Assembly (NCBI GenBank): GCA_903845315.1
Contig: CAIMWY010000164.1
Location: 1-5,791, forward strand
Direction: 5' to 3'
DNA: 5,791 nt
Source: an uncultured Burkholderiales bacterium
Lineage (GTDB): Bacteria > Pseudomonadota > Gammaproteobacteria > Burkholderiales > Burkholderiaceae
A program made the position numbers and the translations under genes. How positions within the stretch are numbered: position 1 is the first letter of the stretch; every line of letters starts with the position of its first letter. The notes beneath the pieces were generated by a model, which did not search any database, was not told the origin of the DNA, and saw only the letters and a program-made list of their open reading frames with translations. Positions 1 through 5,791 of this stretch are shown one piece after another.

Positions 1-933
1 AGAAAATTTGTCGGGGGATTGTTGAATCGCGGCTAGCAGTTCTTGCGCTTTATTGCGAGCTTTGTCACGTTCATTGGAGGGCGCCGACTTGTCTGCACCA
101 ATCAAAATGTGGCTAACACGTCGCTCCTCCAGCGCAGACAAGCGCGACAAGTTTTGCTCGTAATAGGTTTTCAGTTCCGCGTCAGGCACCACAATGCCCT
201 TTTGCACAGACGCTAAATCCAAGACCACATAAGACACATCGGCCTGCTCGGCAGATTGAAAGCGTTCGGAATGGGCTTTGTAGTAATCCTGCAGTTGGGC
301 GCCGGTTAAGTTAACTTTAGAAACAAAGTCAGCCGCAACAAAGCGTGCGACTTGCACTTGGCGTTGTTCATAAAAGGCATTCACGGTGACATCCGCCAAA
401 ACAGCGGGGGCAAAACTGGTCCCACCCACACCGGCCATCACTTGACGTGCAGCTAAGTCTGCTCTGACTTGGCTCTCAAAAGACTCTGGTGTCATGCCTT
501 GACTTCCCAGGAGTTGGCGATAGCGCTCCATATCCAACGAACCGTCTGCACGACGCAAGCCAGCAATGCTTGGGTTTTGCTGCAACTCGGAGGCCAAACG
601 TTGATCGCTTGCACCTACCCGCAGCTGATTGGCGGCCACTTGCAACAAGCGATCACGCACCAAACGTTCCAGCGTGCTGTACTTAGCTTGTGGTGTGTCA
701 AACAATTTGACGTCGACTGAAGGCATGCTGGCACGCATGCGCTCCACTTGTGTTCGATGCGCGTTGTCCCATTCGGACTGAGTGATCTCTTGCCCATCCA
801 CCGTGGCAACGGTTTCGCCTTTGTCACGAAAACGGTTGTATCCATCAATACCAAACAAAACAAATGATGGAAAGATCAACAGAAACAGTAAAAACTGCAT
901 GATCCTGGTGTGGCGACGGACAAAATCAAACAT
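1..933 (-). CDS. ppiD: PpiD-type membrane-anchored periplasmic peptidyl-prolyl isomerase/chaperone, N-terminal part (C-terminus outside window)
   Basis: The frame opens with ATG at 931-933 and stays open for 311 codons to base 1, so the 3' part of the gene is missing. The protein begins MFDFVRRHTRIMQFLLFLLI: a short basic N-terminus, then a single hydrophobic segment at about residues 12-29 that should act as an uncleaved inner-membrane anchor, with the rest in the periplasm. Residues about 40-220 look like the SurA/PpiD N-terminal chaperone domain (ATVDGQEITQSEW, LVRDRLLQVAA, SLDMERYRQLL). The start of a parvulin (rotamase) domain follows at about 268 with EERRVSHILI. Known PpiD proteins help newly exported proteins fold near the Sec translocon, and E. 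coli PpiD has little or no isomerase activity; whether this parvulin domain is active cannot be judged because its core lies off the edge. The upstream bases give only a weak GAG as ribosome-binding site. The neighbouring hupB supports the name. SurA is the main alternative, but SurA has a cleaved signal peptide, not this anchor. Confidence 0.9.
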   Translation of the reverse strand, partial: MFDFVRRHTRIMQFLLFLLIFPSFVLFGIDGYNRFRDKGETVATVDGQEITQSEWDNAHRTQVERMRASMPSVDVKLFDTPQAKYSTLERLVRDRLLQVAANQLRVGASDQRLASELQQNPSIAGLRRADGSLDMERYRQLLGSQGMTPESFESQVRADLAARQVMAGVGGTSFAPAVLADVTVNAFYEQRQVQVARFVAADFVSKVNLTGAQLQDYYKAHSERFQSAEQADVSYVVLDLASVQKGIVVPDAELKTYYEQNLSRLSALEERRVSHILIGADKSAPSNERDKARNKAQELLAAIQQSPDKFS

Positions 934-965
934 GCTGTGGTCTCGACAAGCTTTGGAATATCAAT

Positions 966-994
966 AAAAAAAGGCGAACGGTAGTGTTCGCCTT
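966..994 (-). terminator. Intrinsic terminator after tRNA-Val
   Basis: On the minus strand a perfect 9-bp stem (right arm 986-994, left arm 971-979, six-base loop 980-985) runs into seven consecutive T residues (972-966, the first two shared with the stem). This is a textbook Rho-independent terminator. It begins 11 nt after the tRNA CCA end and its T-tract finishes 32 nt before the ppiD start codon. It should end the hupB-tRNA transcript. The stem is symmetric, but an A-run suited to plus-strand termination is missing, so it reads as one-directional. Confidence 0.88.
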
Positions 995-1005
995 ATCCGA
1001 TGAGG

Positions 1006-1081
1006 TGGTGGGTGCTGACGGGGTCGAACCGCCGACCTACTGCGTGTAAGGCAGCCGCTCTGCCAACTGAGCTAAGCACCC
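1006..1081 (-). tRNA. tRNA-Val (anticodon UAC)
   Basis: A complete 76-nt cloverleaf can be folded by eye on the minus strand. The acceptor stem is GGGTGCT paired with AGCACCC, followed by A and an encoded CCA (1006-1008). The D-stem is GCTC/GAGC, and the anticodon stem GCTGC/GCAGT carries the loop CTTACAC. The T-arm is GGCGG-TTCGACC-CCGTC. The anticodon TAC (plus-strand gta at 1046-1048) decodes GUA and, by wobble or modification, other valine codons. The gene lies 14 nt after the hupB stop and just before a terminator, with no visible promoter of its own, so it is probably cut out of a hupB-tRNA transcript. Confidence 0.97.
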
Positions 1082-1095
1082 CAACCTTGCGGTGA

Positions 1096-1368
1096 TCAGT
1101 TCAGCGCGTCTTTCAGGCCTTTGCCTGGACGGAATTTTGGCACCTTGGCTGCTTTGATTTTGATGGCAGCACCAGTACGTGGGTTACGACCCGTACGCGC
1201 GGCACGTTTACCAACAGCAAATGTGCCGAAACCAACCAAAGTAACCGTGCCGCCTTTTTTCAAGGTGGTCTTGACTGCGCCAATGGTGGACTCCAATGCG
1301 CGGGTTGCAGCAGCCTTTGAAATATCGGCATGCTTTGCAATGTGCTCAATCAATTCAGTTTTATTCAC
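1096..1368 (-). CDS. hupB: HU family DNA-binding protein (HU-beta type)
   Basis: The product is a 90-residue histone-like nucleoid protein that binds and bends DNA as a dimer; length and sequence fit HU over its full extent. An N-terminal helical dimerisation region (about 1-40, [20 protein letters not shown]) is followed by the family signature around [18 protein letters not shown] (46-63). The RNP at 61-63 places the proline that intercalates into DNA at position 63, as in known HU proteins, at the tip of the beta arm. The C-terminus [14 protein letters not shown] is typical. The start codon is GTG (1366-1368), chosen because a GAGGGG Shine-Dalgarno lies 6 nt upstream and the protein begins exactly where HU begins. 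HU and not IHF is favoured by the length and the MNKTELI start. It is followed by tRNA-Val and ppiD; hupB-ppiD adjacency is known from E. coli, where lon precedes hupB, whereas here a dehydrogenase gene does. Confidence 0.96.
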   Translation of the reverse strand: MNKTELIEHIAKHADISKAAATRALESTIGAVKTTLKKGGTVTLVGFGTFAVGKRAARTGRNPRTGAAIKIKAAKVPKFRPGKGLKDALN

Positions 1369-1374
1369 AAAAAT

Positions 1375-1380
1375 CCCCTC
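1375..1380 (-). promoter_or_regulatory. Strong Shine-Dalgarno of hupB
   Basis: GAGGGG on the minus strand, six bases before the GTG start of hupB. It fixes the choice of GTG as the start and probably offsets the weaker start codon in an abundantly made protein. Confidence 0.8.
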
Positions 1381-1390
1381 TCAATGAGAT

Positions 1391-1404
1391 GTGATGTTAA
1401 TCAA
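1391..1404. promoter_or_regulatory. FNR/CRP-family-like operator over the proximal hupB promoter
   Basis: On the minus strand the bases read TTGAT-TAAC-ATCAC, which matches the FNR/ANR consensus TTGAT-N4-ATCAA at nine of ten positions. On the plus strand the slightly wider TGTGA-N6-TCAAA resembles a CRP half-site pair. It overlaps the -10 of the nearer candidate promoter, a position usually associated with repression. This is a pattern match only; a single short match can arise by chance. Confidence 0.35.
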
Positions 1405-1421
1405 AAATTCAGCTGTTTCAA
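1394..1421 (-). promoter_or_regulatory. Candidate proximal sigma70 promoter of hupB (P2)
   Basis: The -35 TTGAAA (1416-1421, five of six consensus bases), a 16-bp spacer and the -10 TAACAT (1394-1399, four of six) face hupB. Transcription would begin near 1387, giving a leader of about 18 nt that contains the Shine-Dalgarno. It lies downstream of the hairpin at 1451-1470, so it would be unaffected by termination there. Confidence 0.45.
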
Positions 1422-1450
1422 ACGTGGCAAAGATCACCGATCTAACCTAG

Positions 1451-1470
1451 AAAAAAACTGCTTTGGCAGT
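1451..1470 (-). terminator. Short hairpin with T7 tract: weak intrinsic terminator or leader attenuator
   Basis: Read on the minus strand, ACTGC (1466-1470) pairs with GCAGT (1457-1461) across a four-base loop CAAA, followed directly by seven T residues (1457-1451, the first shared with the stem). The stem is only 5 bp, so strength is uncertain. It is the only hairpin plus T-tract I can see in the 233 bases after the dehydrogenase gene, so it is the best candidate for the end of the dnaE-to-dehydrogenase transcript. It also lies just downstream of the distal hupB promoter, where it could act as an attenuator. Confidence 0.5.
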
Positions 1471-1485
1471 GACGCTGCTGTTTGC

Positions 1486-1515
1486 ATTAGAGCCTTGGAC
1501 CTAGGCATATGTCAA
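1486..1515 (-). promoter_or_regulatory. Candidate distal sigma70 promoter of hupB (P1)
   Basis: A perfect -35 TTGACA (1510-1515), an 18-bp spacer and the -10 TCTAAT (1486-1491, five of six) face hupB. The predicted start is the A at about 1479, leaving a leader of about 111 nt before the GTG. These are the best hexamers in the intergenic region. The complication is the hairpin with T7 only about 10-28 nt into the transcript. Confidence 0.55.
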
Positions 1516-1601
1516 TCAGACAAACACCCGGCATGGCAGCGTGGATGGGAATTCTAGTCGTTTTTAAAGTAGCGTTAAGTGAATTAGCAATGACACATGG
1601 C

Positions 1602-2687
1602 TCACAAAACCTCAGCAATCGCTTTACCCACATCGCTGGTTTGCGCAGTGCCTCCAATGTCAGGCGTTTTGGGTGCTCCGCTTTTAGGATCTAATACTTT
1701 TTCAATCGCGGCCAATACAGCATCGTGCGCTTGTTTGTGTCCTAGGAACTCCAACATCATGGCACCGCACCAAATTTGACCAATCGGATTGGCTAAATTT
1801 TTTCCTGCAATATCAGGAGCTGAGCCGTGCACAGGTTCAAACAGGGACGGGAACTTGCCCTCAGGGTTCAAGTTGGCGCTTGGCGCAATGCCAATGGTGC
1901 CCGTGCAAGCGGGGCCCAAATCGCTCAAGATGTCGCCAAACAAATTGCTAGCAACCACCACATCAAAGAAGTCGGGGCGTTGCACAAAGTGTGCGGTCAG
2001 GATGTCGATGTGAAATTTGTCGACGTTAATACCAGGGTAGCCCTTGGCCATCTCCACGACACGCTCGTCCCAATACGGCATGGTGATCGCAATACCATTG
2101 GATTTGGTGGCACTGGTCAAATGTTTTTTAGGACGGCTTTTTGCCAATTCAAAGGCAAACTTCAGCACGCGATCCACGCCAATGCGTGACATCACTGTCT
2201 CTTGCATCACAATTTCACGCTCGGTACCTGGGAACATGCGCCCACCAATGCTGGAGTACTCGCCCTCGGTGTTTTCACGCACGATGTACATGTCAATCTC
2301 GCCGGGTAATCGTGGGCTGCCATCACGACGCACCACGGGGGCAATGATCCCGGGCATCAAGCGCGCTGGACGTAAATTGATGTACTGATCAAATTCACGA
2401 CGAAACAGCAAGAGTGAACCCCATAGGGATACATGGTCTGCGATTTTTTCTGGCCAACCTACCGCCCCAAAGTAAATCGCGTCATGGCCGCCAATCTGGT
2501 CTTTCCAATTGTCTGGCAGCATCTGGCCGTGTTTTTCGTAATAGTCCCAGCTTGAAAAGTCGAAGTGGTCAAATTTCAAAGCAAGACCGAATTTGCGGGC
2601 CGCTGCATCCATCACACGGATACCTTCAGGCATCACCTCTTTGCCAATACCATCACCCGCAATCACTGCAATTCGTTGTTGACTCAT
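1602..2687 (-). CDS. Tartrate/D-malate dehydrogenase-type enzyme (isocitrate/isopropylmalate dehydrogenase superfamily)
   Basis: This 361-residue protein is a full-length decarboxylating beta-hydroxyacid dehydrogenase, using NAD and a divalent metal in the cytoplasm. It starts with the family's N-terminal strand and glycine-rich turn (IAVIAGDGIGKEV, 6-18). Substrate-binding arginines are visible at R96/R97, R106 (NLRPARL) and R137 (VRENTEGEY). Candidate catalytic residues, by alignment to isopropylmalate dehydrogenase, are Y144, K195 (TSATKSNGI) and metal-binding D228, D252 and D256 (FGDILSD). The NAD pocket motif FEPVHGSAPDIAGKNLANP is at 283-301. VRENTEGEYSS and the early SSWDYYEKHG favour the TtuC/DmlA subgroup (tartrate dehydrogenase/decarboxylase, D-malate dehydrogenase) over LeuB, which has a different loop (RELTGG). 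The exact substrate among D-malate, tartrate and 3-isopropylmalate is not decided by sequence. ATG at 2685-2687 is preceded by AAAGG (2694-2698) at good spacing. It lies 16 nt after the transporter gene and no LysR-type regulator is visible nearby. Confidence 0.88.
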   Translation of the reverse strand: MSQQRIAVIAGDGIGKEVMPEGIRVMDAAARKFGLALKFDHFDFSSWDYYEKHGQMLPDNWKDQIGGHDAIYFGAVGWPEKIADHVSLWGSLLLFRREFDQYINLRPARLMPGIIAPVVRRDGSPRLPGEIDMYIVRENTEGEYSSIGGRMFPGTEREIVMQETVMSRIGVDRVLKFAFELAKSRPKKHLTSATKSNGIAITMPYWDERVVEMAKGYPGINVDKFHIDILTAHFVQRPDFFDVVVASNLFGDILSDLGPACTGTIGIAPSANLNPEGKFPSLFEPVHGSAPDIAGKNLANPIGQIWCGAMMLEFLGHKQAHDAVLAAIEKVLDPKSGAPKTPDIGGTAQTSDVGKAIAEVL

Positions 2688-2703
2688 TCTGAACCTTTAA
2701 AAA

Positions 2704-3591
2704 TCAAGCCGTAATTTTAGGTGGACGCACCACCAAACTCACACCCAGTGCCGTCAGTGCAATGCCTGCGATTGTCACGAAGGTGATTGGCTCGTCGAAT
2801 AAAAACCAAGCAATCAAAGCGGTGGTGGGTGGCACCAAATACATCAAGCTCGTGACTGAAGCGGCAGCACCTCGTTGAATCAGCATGTAAAGCAGTGAAC
2901 TCCCCCCAAGGGTGAGCCCCACCACAGACCACGCCATCGCCCCCACCATCTCTTGATTCCATAGCGCAGGCTCCACTTCTATCAAAGCCATCGGCAATGT
3001 AACCAGCAAGGCCGCCATCAACTGCACCGTGTTGGCGCTTCGTACATCGCAAGAAATGACATATCGTTTTTGGTAAAGCGTTCCCGTGGTGATGGACAAC
3101 AAAGCCATGGTGGCCATACCCAAGCTCCATGCACTGACTTCCACGCCACCTTCAAGTTTGCGAGCCAGCACCAACGCCAAACCCAAAAAGCCAAGCAACA
3201 GGCCCAACCATTGCCTGCGCGATACATGGCCGCCACGCGACGACAACCACACAGCCGTCAACACGGGTTGCAAGCCCACGATCAAGGCCGACAAACCGGA
3301 GCCCATGCCCACCTTGACGGCAGCCCACACGCCGCCCAAATAGCCGCCGTGCATCAGCACACCCGTCACCGCCAAATGGAGCCACTGCGCTCGTCCTTGG
3401 GGCCATTGAACACGCGCCACGCGAATCCAAAGCAAGAAACAGAAAATTGAAAAGAAATACCGCCAGGCCAAAAAAGTAAACGGTGGTGAATTGGGCATGC
3501 CATAGCGCGCGACGATGAAGCCAGTGCTCCAAATGCCCACAAAAACCACGGGCATGGCGCGCAACCATGCTGCATTACGTTCTTCGGTCAT
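2704..3591 (-). CDS. EamA/DMT-family membrane transporter
   Basis: This 295-residue protein is almost wholly hydrophobic, with about ten transmembrane segments (roughly 12-30, 36-56, 68-90, 97-116, 125-143, 153-172, 184-203, 214-232, 241-262, 268-288). That is the usual length and layout of two tandem EamA domains of five helices each. The repeat shows in the matching helices SALIVGLQPVLTAVWL (first half) and TSLMYLVPPTTALIAWFLFDEP (second half), the latter a typical family signature ending in an acidic-proline turn. The opening FVGIWSTGFIVARYG is also characteristic. Members of this drug/metabolite transporter superfamily mostly export amino acids, metabolites or drugs; the substrate cannot be told here. 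The ATG (3589-3591) lies 3 nt after the pgsA stop and no Shine-Dalgarno is visible, which suggests translation coupled to pgsA. The following dehydrogenase gene makes an organic-acid substrate conceivable, but that is only inference. Confidence 0.9.
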   Translation of the reverse strand: MTEERNAAWLRAMPVVFVGIWSTGFIVARYGMPNSPPFTFLAWRYFFSIFCFLLWIRVARVQWPQGRAQWLHLAVTGVLMHGGYLGGVWAAVKVGMGSGLSALIVGLQPVLTAVWLSSRGGHVSRRQWLGLLLGFLGLALVLARKLEGGVEVSAWSLGMATMALLSITTGTLYQKRYVISCDVRSANTVQLMAALLVTLPMALIEVEPALWNQEMVGAMAWSVVGLTLGGSSLLYMLIQRGAAASVTSLMYLVPPTTALIAWFLFDEPITFVTIAGIALTALGVSLVVRPPKITA

Positions 3592-3594
3592 GAT

Positions 3595-4158
3595 TTATTG
3601 GGCGTGTTGCAAGATATCTGGCCAGGCTTTTTTCAAGTAATACACCATCGACCACACGGTCAACACACCCGCAATCCAAATCAACACCAAGCCCCACAAA
3701 GCGGTGTCAATCACGCCAAACAACATGCCATCAAAAAGCAAAAACGGAATCGCCACCATTTGCACCGTGGTCTTGAGTTTGCCCAAAACATGCACAGCCA
3801 CGCTTCGGGAAGCGCCAATTTGTGCCATCCATTCACGCAAAGCCGAGATCGCGATTTCACGTCCGATGATGATCAGCGCCACCAACACATCGGCACGACC
3901 CAAATGCACCAACACCAACAAGCTGGCACACACCAAAAACTTGTCGGCCACTGGGTCTAGAAATGCACCAAAAGCCGAGATTTGGTTGAGCTTGCGTGCC
4001 AAGTAACCATCCAACCAATCGGTCAAGGCAAACACCACAAACATCAACGTGGCCCACAGGTTCTGGTCTGCCTTGTCAATCGGCAAATAGAACAAACCCA
4101 CAATCAGCGGAATCGCCGCAATGCGGGTCAAAGTCATCAGGGTGGGAATGGTCCACAT
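3595..4158 (-). CDS. pgsA: CDP-diacylglycerol--glycerol-3-phosphate 3-phosphatidyltransferase (phosphatidylglycerophosphate synthase)
   Basis: The enzyme joins CDP-diacylglycerol and glycerol 3-phosphate to make phosphatidylglycerophosphate, the committed step to phosphatidylglycerol and cardiolipin, in the inner membrane. The CDP-alcohol phosphatidyltransferase signature D-x2-DG-x2-AR-x8-G-x3-D-x3-D is complete (DWLDGYLAR, then G, then D and D in FLDPVADK). On the ATG numbering used here the catalytic residues fall at D47, D50, G51, A54, R55, G64, D68 and D72. Several hydrophobic helices surround it, and 187 residues fits the family (E. coli PgsA is about 182). The start was set at ATG 4156-4158 because the protein then begins MWTIPTLMTLTRI, closely like the E. 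coli N-terminus, and a GAG lies 8 nt upstream. A GTG three codons earlier (4165-4167), overlapping the dnaE stop by 4 nt, is a real alternative and would add three residues. The gene lies between dnaE and the transporter with almost no spacing. Confidence 0.94.
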   Translation of the reverse strand: MWTIPTLMTLTRIAAIPLIVGLFYLPIDKADQNLWATLMFVVFALTDWLDGYLARKLNQISAFGAFLDPVADKFLVCASLLVLVHLGRADVLVALIIIGREIAISALREWMAQIGASRSVAVHVLGKLKTTVQMVAIPFLLFDGMLFGVIDTALWGLVLIWIAGVLTVWSMVYYLKKAWPDILQHAQ

Positions 4159-4163
4159 AGGTG

Positions 4164-5791
4164 TCACTCATAAACGATTTGGGCCTGACCTTGGTAGGCC
4201 TGGGCCATCCAGCTGGCCAGAGCCGCATCGCTGGGGAAAAATTTGGCGTTGTCGCCAAGCTGTACCTCTGCCTTGGCGCCTTCGCGCAACAGCCGCAAGC
4301 GTACACCCATGCCGCGCACCAACTCGCCCTGCTCTGACTGCTCTACCTTGGCTGGATGATCTCGCAACAAACGGGCAATATCGGGCGCCGAGCCATTAAC
4401 CAGCACGCGCAGGTATTTGCCAAAACGGCAACGGGCCTGGCCCAAGTCCCACACCTGCGTGATCGAGAAACGCAAGCCACCTGAAAAACGGTCTGGCGTG
4501 GCCTTGCCCATGACGATCACCAACTCATCGTCTTTCAAGGTGTTGCGGTAGGTATTGATGGTGGCTTCGTCGGCCGTGGCCTCTATCACGGCTGACTTGT
4601 CGTCGAGTTTGAAGATGGCCAATTTGCCACGTTGCGCGTTGATCACCCGCATGTCACTCACGATGCCTGTCAACAACTGCGGCTCTCGTGAATCCATCAG
4701 GTTTTCAACCCGCTGCTTGACGAACTGGCGCACCTCGCGCTCCACTTCATCAAACAAATGCCCAGAGATGTAAAAACCCAACGCCATTTTTTCGTGCGTC
4801 AAGCGTTCTCTAACGCCCCATGGCAAGGTCTCCACCAAATCAGGCTCTTGGGTGCTCGACCCGTGCGTGTCTTCCCCCGCCATGTCAAACAAGCCGCCTT
4901 GATTGGCATTGGCCTCGCTGGCACTGGCAAAGTCAAACGCACGTTCTACACTGGACAGCAAAGCTGCGCGATTCAAGTGCAGGTTGTCAAAAGCACCGGC
5001 TTTGATCAAGGCCTCTACCGTGCGCTTGTTCAAACGACTGCGGTCCACACGACGGCAGAAATCAAACAAACTGGTAAAAGGTCCTTCAGCCTCTCGTGCG
5101 GCCACGATGGCCTCAATCGCCTGCTGACCCGAACCCTTGATGGCGCCTAAGCCATAGCGAATCGCCTTGTCTGAAATCGGTTCAAACCGATAGACACCCC
5201 GGTTGACGTCGGGCGACTCAAAAGACAAGCCCATCTTCTGAGCATCTTCAAACAAAACCTTGAGCTTGTCGGTGTCGTCCATCTCAACCGTCATGTTGGC
5301 GCAAAAGAATTCAGCCGTGTAATGAACCTTGATCCAAGCGGTGTGGTACGCCAATAGGGAGTAAGCCGCAGCGTGGGATTTGTTAAATCCGTAGCCCGCA
5401 AACTTCTCCATCAAGTCAAAAACTTCGTCGGCTTTAATTTCGGTGATGTTGTTCTTGGCCGCGCCTGCGCGAAAGATTGCCCGATGGTTGGCCATTTCTT
5501 CGGCATCTTTCTTACCCATCGCACGGCGTAACATATCAGCGCCGCCCAAAGAGTAGCCGCCCAAGATCTGCGCTGTCTGCATCACCTGTTCTTGGTACAC
5601 CATGATGCCGTAGGTCTCCGACAACATGTCGGCAACCAAGGGGTGCGGGTACTCAATCTCTTCTCGCCCATGTTTACGCGCCACAAAACTCGGGATCAAG
5701 TCCATGGGGCCGGGACGGTAAAGCGCGTTGAGTGCAATTAAATCTTCTAAGCGCGTGGGTTTGGCATCGCGCAACATACCTTGCATTCCAC
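4164..5791 (-). CDS. dnaE: DNA polymerase III alpha subunit, C-terminal part (5' end outside window)
   Basis: The open frame enters from the right edge, where the reading is already internal (GMQGMLRDAKPTRLEDLIAL), and ends with TGA at 4164-4166, giving about 542 codons of a protein normally near 1,160-1,180. Numbering from the methionine at 5784-5786, residues 1-160 are the fingers region of the C-family polymerase (LYRPGPMDLIPSF, YGIMVYQEQVMQ, GGADMLRRAMGKK, KFAGYGFNKSHAAAY). A helix-hairpin-helix region follows at about 205-270 (YGLGAIKGSG). QGGLF at 296-300 sits where E. coli has its internal beta-clamp-binding QADMF. An OB fold spans about 370-448 (LLTGIVSDMRV to FSGGLRFSITQV), and the last 90 or so residues match the tau-binding tail. 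The PHP domain and the catalytic aspartates lie beyond the edge. This is the DnaE1 replicative type, not DnaE2/ImuC, because the clamp motif, OB fold and tail are all present. No frameshift or internal stop is seen. Confidence 0.97.
   Translation of the reverse strand, partial: GMQGMLRDAKPTRLEDLIALNALYRPGPMDLIPSFVARKHGREEIEYPHPLVADMLSETYGIMVYQEQVMQTAQILGGYSLGGADMLRRAMGKKDAEEMANHRAIFRAGAAKNNITEIKADEVFDLMEKFAGYGFNKSHAAAYSLLAYHTAWIKVHYTAEFFCANMTVEMDDTDKLKVLFEDAQKMGLSFESPDVNRGVYRFEPISDKAIRYGLGAIKGSGQQAIEAIVAAREAEGPFTSLFDFCRRVDRSRLNKRTVEALIKAGAFDNLHLNRAALLSSVERAFDFASASEANANQGGLFDMAGEDTHGSSTQEPDLVETLPWGVRERLTHEKMALGFYISGHLFDEVEREVRQFVKQRVENLMDSREPQLLTGIVSDMRVINAQRGKLAIFKLDDKSAVIEATADEATINTYRNTLKDDELVIVMGKATPDRFSGGLRFSITQVWDLGQARCRFGKYLRVLVNGSAPDIARLLRDHPAKVEQSEQGELVRGMGVRLRLLREGAKAEVQLGDNAKFFPSDAALASWMAQAYQGQAQIVYE

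Noticed and set aside
1006..1081. tRNA gene as an integration site for a genomic island
   Set aside because: tRNA 3' ends are common attachment sites, but no integrase, direct repeat of the tRNA end or change in gene character is visible; ppiD follows directly as in other proteobacteria.
1499..1511. Short palindromes CCTAGG and CATATG within the distal hupB promoter spacer
   Set aside because: Six-base palindromes occur often by chance; they do not combine into a longer dyad that would suggest an operator.
1121..1557. Plus-strand open frames opposite hupB and its upstream region (1121-1387, 1330-1557)
   Set aside because: They lie antisense to the well-supported hupB gene or its leader, have no recognisable protein features and no convincing ribosome-binding site, and fit the usual antisense shadow pattern.
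1509..1779. Small plus-strand frames across the end of the dehydrogenase gene (1509-1694, 1597-1779)
   Set aside because: Both overlap the strongly supported minus-strand dehydrogenase C-terminus; their protein sequences look like reverse reading of coding DNA and no promoter or Shine-Dalgarno is evident.
2717..3568. Alternative-frame minus-strand frames inside the transporter gene (2717-3130, 3152-3568, 3018-3236)
   Set aside because: They are rich in Cys, His, Trp and Gly in the way of shifted frames, and the main frame encodes an intact ten-helix transporter, so no frameshift or nested gene is needed.
4758..5150. 130-codon plus-strand frame opposite dnaE
   Set aside because: It is antisense to a conserved stretch of DnaE (clamp-binding and helix-hairpin-helix regions) and resembles no family I recognise.

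Overview
The window reads as an ordinary chromosomal segment of a betaproteobacterium, most likely order Burkholderiales and perhaps a Comamonadaceae-type freshwater genome. This rests on how the DnaE, PgsA, HU and PpiD sequences look and on the order hupB - tRNA-Val - ppiD. The taxonomic call comes from recognition only, not a search. Base composition looks moderate (close to half GC). Every gene lies on the minus strand, so the biological reading order runs from high to low coordinates.

In transcription order: (1) the C-terminal half of dnaE, the replicative DNA polymerase III alpha subunit, enters from the right edge and stops at 4164. (2) pgsA (phosphatidylglycerophosphate synthase) follows almost without a gap. 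(3) An EamA/DMT-family ten-helix membrane transporter starts 3 nt after pgsA stops. (4) A tartrate/D-malate dehydrogenase-type enzyme of the isocitrate/isopropylmalate dehydrogenase superfamily starts 16 nt later with its own ribosome-binding site. These four genes are packed like one transcription unit, although they share no obvious pathway.

A 233-base non-coding stretch (1369-1601) separates that group from the next. It holds two candidate sigma70 promoters facing hupB, a small hairpin followed by seven T residues between them, and an FNR/CRP-like inverted repeat over the -10 of the nearer promoter. After it come (5) hupB, the HU DNA-binding protein with a GTG start and a strong Shine-Dalgarno; (6) tRNA-Val(UAC) with an encoded CCA, 14 nt after hupB; (7) a strong intrinsic terminator; and (8) the first 311 codons of ppiD, a membrane-anchored periplasmic folding factor, which runs off the left edge. 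hupB next to ppiD is the familiar proteobacterial arrangement; here a tRNA gene and a terminator sit between them.

I found no mobile element, CRISPR array, phage gene, toxin-antitoxin pair or unknown multi-gene system. The points that merit a second look are regulatory: the hupB leader, and how ppiD is expressed from just downstream of a terminator.
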